In this document: piece by piece, positions 58,813 to 64,000 of the stretch
Layout of the letters: every line of letters begins with the position of its first letter
Position numbering within the stretch: the stretch's first letter is position 1
NCBI GenBank assembly: GCA_034717695.1
Contig: JAYELS010000071.1
Location: forward strand, 1-64,000
Reading direction: 5' to 3'
DNA length: 64,000 bases
DNA from: NAT127 sp034717695
GTDB lineage: Bacteria; Pseudomonadota; Gammaproteobacteria; Pseudomonadales; Porticoccaceae
Notes under the pieces: generated by a model
The model's input: only the letters and a program-made list of their open reading frames with translations
Databases searched by the model: none
What the model was told of the DNA's origin: nothing
Made by a program: the position numbers and the translations under genes

Positions 58813-59822
58813 TTGTCGCCCTGGCGCTCCCCGTGGGCCTCGTGGGCCTCGTAGGCGTCGACGATCTGCTGCACCAGGGGGTGGCGCACCACGTCCTTGG
58901 ACTGGAAGAAGGTGAAGGAGATGTCCTGGACCTCCTTGAGCACCTCGCACACGTGGACGAGCCCGGAGTGGGTGCCACGGGGCAGGTCGATCTGGGACAT
59001 GTCGCCGGTAATCACCGCCGTGGAGCCAAAGCCGATGCGGGTGAGGAACATCTTCATCTGCTCGCGGGTGGTGTTCTGGCTCTCGTCGAGAATGATGTAG
59101 GAGTTGTTGAGGGTGCGCCCGCGCATGTAGGCCAGGGGGGCGATCTCGATGACGCCGCGCTCGATGAGCTTGCCCACCGTCTCGGTGCCGAGCATCTCGT
59201 AGAGGGCGTCGTAGAGGGGGCGCAGGTAGGGGTCCACCTTCTGGGACAGGTCGCCGGGCAGGAAGCCGAGCTTCTCGCCGGCCTCCACCGCCGGGCGCAC
59301 CAGGAGGATGCGCTCCACCTCGTCCCGGAGCAGGGATTCCACCGCGCAGGCCACCGCCAGGTAGGTCTTGCCGGTGCCCGCCGGGCCGACGCCGAAGTTG
59401 ATGTCGTGGGTCTGGATCGCCCGCACGTAACGCTGCTGGTTGAGGCCCCGGGGCTTGACGTTGCCCTTCTTGGTGCGGATGACGGTGAAGCTCTCGACAT
59501 TGTTGCTGGTGGCGTTGTTGGCGGCCGGTTGGTCCATGCGCAACTCCAGGTCAGATTGTTGCAAAAAGAGGTGAACGGTATCCGGGGTCAGGTGATCCTC
59601 GGTGCGGGTCTCGTTGTACAGGGTGCGCAGCAGGTTGCCCGCCGCCTGGCTGCTGGCGGCGTTGCCGTAGATGGCGAAGACATTGCCACGGTTGCGGATT
59701 TCGATGTTGAGGCGCTGCTCGATCTGGCGCAGGTGCTGGTCGAATTGGCCACAGAGGCAGGCGAGGCGACGGTTGTCGTTGGGCTCGAGGGTGATTGTCA
59801 GGGCGTCGGCGCTGGTATTCAA
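58809..59822 (-). CDS. ybeZ: PhoH-like protein YbeZ
   Basis: A 337-residue PhoH-family ATPase. Walker A GPAGTGKT is at 146-153, followed by IILDESQNTT as Walker B and a C-terminal AAA-like half. The N-terminal KH-like region precedes it. The only start compatible with the in-frame TAG just upstream is a TTG at 59822; AAGGAG lies 15 nt before it, a long spacing. YbeZ acts with YbeY in rRNA processing. It is the first gene of the block that runs to holA. Confidence 0.93.
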   Translation of the reverse strand: MNTSADALTITLEPNDNRRLACLCGQFDQHLRQIEQRLNIEIRNRGNVFAIYGNAASSQAAGNLLRTLYNETRTEDHLTPDTVHLFLQQSDLELRMDQPAANNATSNNVESFTVIRTKKGNVKPRGLNQQRYVRAIQTHDINFGVGPAGTGKTYLAVACAVESLLRDEVERILLVRPAVEAGEKLGFLPGDLSQKVDPYLRPLYDALYEMLGTETVGKLIERGVIEIAPLAYMRGRTLNNSYIILDESQNTTREQMKMFLTRIGFGSTAVITGDMSQIDLPRGTHSGLVHVCEVLKEVQDISFTFFQSKDVVRHPLVQQIVDAYEAHEAHGERQGDK

Positions 59823-59943
59823 ACTGGACTACAACCGCTCCTTGCGGTGATGGCATTTGGCCGAAGCATAGCCACTTTGGATGACGGAGAAAATACTTGA
59901 GTGGGGATTGCCTATACCGATAAGCAACAGTCGGGCCACGTTC

Positions 59944-61317
59944 TCAGGCCCTGCCGCTATTAAAAGCCGCCGTTGCGGCCACCCGCTCCCCCCGCAGGGA
60001 GTGGGGCAGGGCCTCGGTGATGACCACGTCCACGAACGCGCCGATGAGCTGGTGGTCGTCGGCGCGAAAGTTGACCACCCGGTTGTTCTCGGTGCGGCCC
60101 TGGAGCTGGCCCGGGTCCTTCTTCGAGATGCCGGTGACCAGCAGGCGCTGGGTGCTGCCCACCATGCGCCGGCTGATTTCCAGGGCGTGCTGCTCGATAC
60201 GGCCCTGGAGAATCCGCAGGCGTTCCTTCTTCACCGCCTCCGGCGTGTCGTCCGGCAGGTCGGCGGCGGGGGTGCCGGGGCGGGCGCTGTATATAAAGCT
60301 GAAGGAGGTGTCGAAGCCGATCTCCTCGATGAGCTTCATGGTGGCGGCGAAATCCGCCTCGCTCTCCCCCGGGAAGCCCACGATAAAGTCGGACGAAATG
60401 CTGATATCCGGGCGAATTTGCCGAAGTTTGCGGATTTTCGACTTGTATTCGAGCGCCGTGTGGCCGCGCTTCATGGCCGCCAGGATCCGGTCCGAGCCGC
60501 TCTGCACCGGCAGGTGGAGGTGGCTTACCAGCTGCGGCACCCGGGCGTAGGCCTCGATCAGGGCATCGGAGAACTCCACCGGGTGGGAGGTGGTGTAGCG
60601 GATGCGCTCTATGCCGTCGATGCCGGCCACGTAGGGCAACAGCTCGGCGAAGTCGCAGATGCGCCCGTCCGGCATCTCTCCCCGGAAGGCGTTGACATTC
60701 TGGCCCAGCAGGTTGACCTCCTTGACCCCCTGGCCCGCCAGGTGGGCGATCTCGGCGAGCACATCTGCCACCGGGCGGCTCACTTCCTCGCCCCGGGTGT
60801 AGGGCACCACGCAGAAGGTGCAGTACTTGGAACAGCCCTCCATGATGGACACGAAGGCCGACACCCCATCGGCTTCCGGCTGGGGCAGGCGGTCGAACTT
60901 CTCGATCTCGGGAAAGCTGATGTCCACGACGGTGACCCCGTTGCCCCGGCGGTGCTCGCTGATCATCTCCGGCAGGCGGTGCAGGGTCTGGGGGCCGAAC
61001 ACCAGGTCCACGTAGGGCGCCCGGCGGGCGATGGCGTCCCCCTCCTGGCTGGCGACGCAGCCGCCGACGCCGATCACCAGGTCGGGGTTCCGGTCCTTCA
61101 GGGCCTTCCAGCGGCCCAGCTGGTGGAAGACCTTTTCCTGGGCCTTTTCGCGGATCGAGCAGGTGTTGAGCAGCAGCACGTCCGCTTCCGCCGGGTCGTC
61201 GGTAGCCACCAGCTGGTGGCTTTCCCCCAGCAGGTCGCGCATCCGCGCGGAGTCGTACTCGTTCATCTGGCACCCGTGGGTGACGATGTGTAGCTTCTTA
61301 ACCGGCTTGTCGGTCAT
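59944..61317 (-). CDS. miaB: tRNA-2-methylthio-N6-dimethylallyladenosine synthase MiaB
   Basis: A 457-residue radical-SAM methylthiotransferase. The N-terminal cluster ligands are C16, C53 and C87; the radical-SAM cluster is C162, C166 and C169 (GCSKYCTFC). A C-terminal TRAM domain starts near QRLLVTGISKKDPGQLQGRTENN. It adds the methylthio group at A37 of tRNAs reading UNN codons. The start is an ATG at 61317 with a divergent intergenic region shared with the DUF1820 gene. Confidence 0.97.
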   Translation of the reverse strand: MTDKPVKKLHIVTHGCQMNEYDSARMRDLLGESHQLVATDDPAEADVLLLNTCSIREKAQEKVFHQLGRWKALKDRNPDLVIGVGGCVASQEGDAIARRAPYVDLVFGPQTLHRLPEMISEHRRGNGVTVVDISFPEIEKFDRLPQPEADGVSAFVSIMEGCSKYCTFCVVPYTRGEEVSRPVADVLAEIAHLAGQGVKEVNLLGQNVNAFRGEMPDGRICDFAELLPYVAGIDGIERIRYTTSHPVEFSDALIEAYARVPQLVSHLHLPVQSGSDRILAAMKRGHTALEYKSKIRKLRQIRPDISISSDFIVGFPGESEADFAATMKLIEEIGFDTSFSFIYSARPGTPAADLPDDTPEAVKKERLRILQGRIEQHALEISRRMVGSTQRLLVTGISKKDPGQLQGRTENNRVVNFRADDHQLIGAFVDVVITEALPHSLRGERVAATAAFNSGRA

Positions 61318-61482
61318 GGCTGCTCATAAAGTGATCAGGGCGAGAGGGGCCGCATTATAGCCCCGGGGCTGGCAAAGCCCAACAGGCCCAACCGGGCCCG
61401 TGGGCGGATGTCGTAGGGGATCGTGGCGGTTTGTGCTATCCTTGCGCCCCTTTTTTGTCAACCCCCGGTGAATTGCAGCATC

Positions 61483-61815
61483 ATGGCAAAGGATCCGATC
61501 TACAAGATCATCTTCCTCAATCAGGGCCAGGTTTTCGAGATCTACGCCCGCCACGTGTACCAGAGCGATCTCTGGGGCTTTCTCGAGGCCGAGGAATTCG
61601 TCTTTGGCGAGCGCACCCAGGTGATCGTCGACCCCTCCGAGGAAAAGCTCAAGACCGAGTTCGCCGGGGTCAAGCGCAGTTTCATTCCGCTCCACGCCGT
61701 GGTCCGCATCGACGAGGTGGAGAAGGAGGGCGCCAGCAAGATCAGCGATGCCCGGGGCGGCAATGTCACCCCCTTCCCCTACCCGCCGGTGGCTCCCAAG
61801 CCCCGGGTGGATTGA
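61483..61815 (+). CDS. DUF1820-family protein
   Basis: A 110-residue cytoplasmic protein: MAKDPIYKIIFLNQGQVFEIYA, then SDLWGFLEAEEFVFGER, EEKLKTEFAGVKRSFIPLHAVVRIDEVEKEG and a proline-rich tail. This matches DUF1820, a gammaproteobacterial family of unknown function that usually sits next to miaB, as here. The start at 61483 is fixed by the family N-terminus. The upstream region has a TGCTATCCT extended -10-like box near 61434. Confidence 0.88.
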   Translation: MAKDPIYKIIFLNQGQVFEIYARHVYQSDLWGFLEAEEFVFGERTQVIVDPSEEKLKTEFAGVKRSFIPLHAVVRIDEVEKEGASKISDARGGNVTPFPYPPVAPKPRVD

Positions 61816-61925
61816 GGGCGAGGCCGCAAGGCCGTTGCCCGGGGGGTGCCCCCCCGTTATCCTCGCCCCGGTAAAGATGCCGGCCCCAATCCCGGGGCCG
61901 GGTCGGTATCCGAGAGGGACCGCCC

Positions 61926-62180
61926 ATGAAATTCGTCATCCCCCTGTTGATCCTGCTGTTGGTCTACCTTTTCTATCCGTTCCGGGATCTCCATGTGAAG
62001 GAGGACCCGTTCTCCGACGCCTACACCCTGGTGGCCCGGGGATTCTGGACGGAGGCGGCCTGCGTCGAGGCGGCCGAGGCCCAGGCCGCCACCGATTTCC
62101 GCTGTCGGAAGCGCAGTGCCTGGGGCGGGATGTTCAGGGCGGTGAAGGAGTACGAGAAGGACGATCGCCCGGCGCCATGA
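61926..62180 (+). CDS. Small membrane-anchored protein of unknown function
   Basis: An 84-residue protein with one hydrophobic N-terminal segment (about residues 3-18, IPLLILLLVYLFYPF) and a charged body with two cysteines (near CVEAAEAQ and RCRKRS) that could pair in the periplasm. No family is recognised. GAGAGGG precedes the ATG. A G+C-rich hairpin (CCGGCCCC/GGGGCCGG) stands just upstream near 61880-61900. The cmoM gene follows by 36 bp. Confidence 0.6.
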   Translation: MKFVIPLLILLLVYLFYPFRDLHVKEDPFSDAYTLVARGFWTEAACVEAAEAQAATDFRCRKRSAWGGMFRAVKEYEKDDRPAP

Positions 62181-62216
62181 CCCTCGCCCTCTCGACGCCG
62201 CCGGCGGGGCGGTGCC

Positions 62217-63032
62217 ATGGCTGAGCTGCCGGCGCTCCCCGCCGATCGCAATTTTGACGACCTCGCCGCGCGCTTTCGCCGCAACGTCTACGACCGGCTG
62301 AAGGGGGATATCCGCCTCGCGGTATTGCGCCGCGACCTGGCGGAGGCGGTGCCGGGGCTCGCGTCCCTCGGCGATGCCGATGCCCCGCCGGGGCCGCCGC
62401 TGCGCATCCTCGATGCGGGGGGTGGCCAGGGGCAGCTGTCCCTGGCCCTCGCGGGGCTCGGCCACCGGGTAGCGCTGTGCGACATCTCCGCCGCCATGCT
62501 CGACCTCGCCCGGGAGAACTTCGCCAAGGCTCGCCTTGGCGACGGCGCCAGCTTCCACCACGAGTCGATCCAGGCCCATTGCGCCCGCCACCCCGAAGCC
62601 TTCGACCTGGTGCTGTGCCACGCGGTGCTGGAATGGGTGGCCGATCCAGAGGCGCTGCTGGCATCCCTGCGGGGCGCGCTGCGCCCCGGGGGATTTCTCT
62701 CCCTCACCTTCTACAACGTCAACGGCCTGATCATGAAGAACCTGCTCCGGGCCAATTTCGCCAAGGTGGTGGCGGAGGACTACCGGGGCTATCGCGGCAG
62801 CCTGACCCCGGCCAATCCCCTGCGCCCGGAGCAGGTGCGCCACTGGCTCGACGCCCTCGGCCTGCCGCTCTTGGGGCACAGCGGCATCCGCTGCTTTCAC
62901 GATTACATCCTCGACCCGGCCCACAGAAACCGCGACCCGGCCACCCAGATCGAGCTGGAGCTGCGCCTGTCCCGGGAGGACCCGTTCCGCGGCCTCGGCC
63001 GCTACATTCACCTCCTGACCCGGCGCCCCTGA
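62217..63032 (+). CDS. cmoM: tRNA 5-carboxymethoxyuridine methyltransferase CmoM
   Basis: A 271-residue SAM methyltransferase. An N-terminal FDDLAARFRRNVYDRLKGDIRLAVL is the CmoM hallmark, and the SAM loop is LDAGGGQGQLSLALA. Later segments (LVLCHAVLEWV, LSLTFYNVNGLIMKNLLR, NPLRPEQVRHWLDALGLPLLGHSGIRCFHDY) match the family. It methylates cmo5U at tRNA position 34. The 3' end lies 6 bp from the convergent LysR gene. Confidence 0.93.
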   Translation: MAELPALPADRNFDDLAARFRRNVYDRLKGDIRLAVLRRDLAEAVPGLASLGDADAPPGPPLRILDAGGGQGQLSLALAGLGHRVALCDISAAMLDLARENFAKARLGDGASFHHESIQAHCARHPEAFDLVLCHAVLEWVADPEALLASLRGALRPGGFLSLTFYNVNGLIMKNLLRANFAKVVAEDYRGYRGSLTPANPLRPEQVRHWLDALGLPLLGHSGIRCFHDYILDPAHRNRDPATQIELELRLSREDPFRGLGRYIHLLTRRP

Positions 63033-63038
63033 ACCGCC

Positions 63039-63929
63039 TCAGGCGCCGTCGAACAGCGCCCAGAGGGCGCTGGCCACCGGACCCTGGGGCTTTCCCCGAA
63101 CCCGCGCCGCCACGATGTCGGTGGTAATGCGGCTGCCGAACTCGGGCAGTTGCAGTTCCCTGAGGGCGCCACTGGCCAGCTCGTCCCGGACCGCAGCCAG
63201 GGGCATCAACCCCCAGCCAAGGCCGTCGCGTATCAATGCCGCCATCAGCCGTTGATCGTTCACCGCCCAGTGGCGGCCACTGCGCTCGGCGCCAAAGCTG
63301 TAGGAGCGCCCCGAAGCGCTGTCCCGCAGGATGATCTGGTTCCAGCGGGCCAGTTGCTCCCGGGGCACCGCGCCCGGGTCCCGCTCCCCGAGCAGGGCGG
63401 GGGCGATGACGCAGACGAAGGTCATGGCGCCGATGGCGAGGGTGTCGACGTCGAGGTGCTGGTGGTGGCCGCCGGGGCGGGCATGGGGGCAGATGGCGAT
63501 ACTCACCCGGCCCGCGGCCAGCAGGTCCATGCCGAGGATCGACTCGGCGTAGTGGAGCTCGATGCTGGTTTCCGGATGGCGGGCCGCCACGGCCTGCAGC
63601 AGGGGCAGCAGGCGCGCCTCGCCGAACATCGGCCAGACCGCCAGCGCCAGGGTGGATTCCTGGCCCTTGGCCAGCACCCCCGCGTACTCCCGCAGGTGGG
63701 CGTCGCTGAGCAGCAGGATTTCACTCTGCTGGAGAAAGTCCCGCCCCCGGGCGGTGGGGGTGACCCTGTAGCCACTGCGATCGAAGAGGGCGAAGCCGAT
63801 CCGCTCCTCCAGGCGCCGGATGGCCTGGCTCACGGCGGGCTGGGTCCTGTGGAGCTGGCGGGCGGCGGCGCGGATGCTGCCCAGCTGGCCCACCGCGCGG
63901 GCGGTCTGGATGTCGCTGATGGAAAACAT
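63039..63929 (-). CDS. LysR-family transcriptional regulator
   Basis: A 296-residue LTTR. The N-terminal helix-turn-helix is RAVGQLGSIRAAARQLHRTQPAVSQAIRRLEERIGFALFDR, followed by a two-lobe effector-binding domain (LALAVWPMFGEARLLPLLQAVAARHPETSIEL). The ATG at 63929 is chosen over a TTG at 63938. The 71 bp to the window edge should hold its promoter, but the divergent target gene is outside the window, so its regulon is not visible. Confidence 0.92.
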   Translation of the reverse strand: MFSISDIQTARAVGQLGSIRAAARQLHRTQPAVSQAIRRLEERIGFALFDRSGYRVTPTARGRDFLQQSEILLLSDAHLREYAGVLAKGQESTLALAVWPMFGEARLLPLLQAVAARHPETSIELHYAESILGMDLLAAGRVSIAICPHARPGGHHQHLDVDTLAIGAMTFVCVIAPALLGERDPGAVPREQLARWNQIILRDSASGRSYSFGAERSGRHWAVNDQRLMAALIRDGLGWGLMPLAAVRDELASGALRELQLPEFGSRITTDIVAARVRGKPQGPVASALWALFDGA

Positions 63930-64000
63930 GATAACCAACTGTGATCGTTTTGATAGATTAGGCGAAATAGCAATTTATCCACCTTGGGGATTTAATGGAA

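Overview
The window is a high-GC stretch of a gammaproteobacterial chromosome. The block miaB - phoH(ybeZ) - ybeY - corC(ybeX) - lnt - leuS - lptE - holA, with cmoM, cvfB, amtB and radA nearby, is the usual gammaproteobacterial arrangement. A marine Halieaceae/Spongiibacteraceae-like (Cellvibrionales) organism fits the APH-like kinases, SDRs, P450 and TonB receptors, but that placement is inference. I see no rRNA or tRNA gene, no insertion sequence and no CRISPR array.

Layout. 1-1700: an AT-richer edge with a beta-helix, tailspike-like protein and the start of another gene, probably the end of a prophage or island. 1.7-7.2 kb: three phosphotransferases of the aminoglycoside-phosphotransferase (APH) fold, an SDR and a CapA-like phosphoesterase. 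7.2-9.4 kb: small stress and membrane genes (DUF4177, MscS, YeaQ-type, DUF4197 lipoprotein). 9.4-12.8 kb: a lambda-P-like protein and a protein with three DnaT-type domains, divergent from radA. 12.9-21.4 kb: PagL-like deacylase, CDGSH protein, S4 protein, CvfB, a repeat protein, two divergent sulfatase-fold enzymes, an NTF2-like protein and an MDR dehydrogenase. 21.7-28.8 kb: molybdenum enzymes with cofactor-maturation genes (xdhC, mocA-like, iorAB-like). 28.9-32.9 kb: a P450 and a TonB-dependent receptor. 33.1-38.7 kb: a cobalamin riboswitch and the operon btuB-cobO-btuC-btuD-btuF. 39.3-48.3 kb: amtB with a sigma-54 promoter, lemA-GIDE, a cysZ-like gene, a MOSC protein, an MgtC/DUF4010 protein and a PstS-OmpA fusion. 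48.4-53.2 kb: a GNAT-nitrilase fusion, TerC, a SIMPL protein, holA and lptE. 53.3-61.3 kb: leuS to miaB. 61.5-64 kb: DUF1820, a small membrane protein, cmoM and a LysR regulator.

How the genes work together. The cobalamin operon is complete from outer-membrane receptor to ABC importer and adenosyltransferase, and has a visible riboswitch plus a hairpin that can hide the ribosome-binding site. The molybdenum block pairs an iorAB-type hydroxylase with two likely cofactor-maturation proteins. Four intergenic sites carry the same unusual architecture: arrays of 7-bp units in inverted pairs. Three of them touch stop codons, and one supplies the last codons of lnt. These arrays, a 27-bp perfect inverted repeat at 21.5 kb and the triple-DnaT/lambda-P-like pair are the most unusual structures seen.
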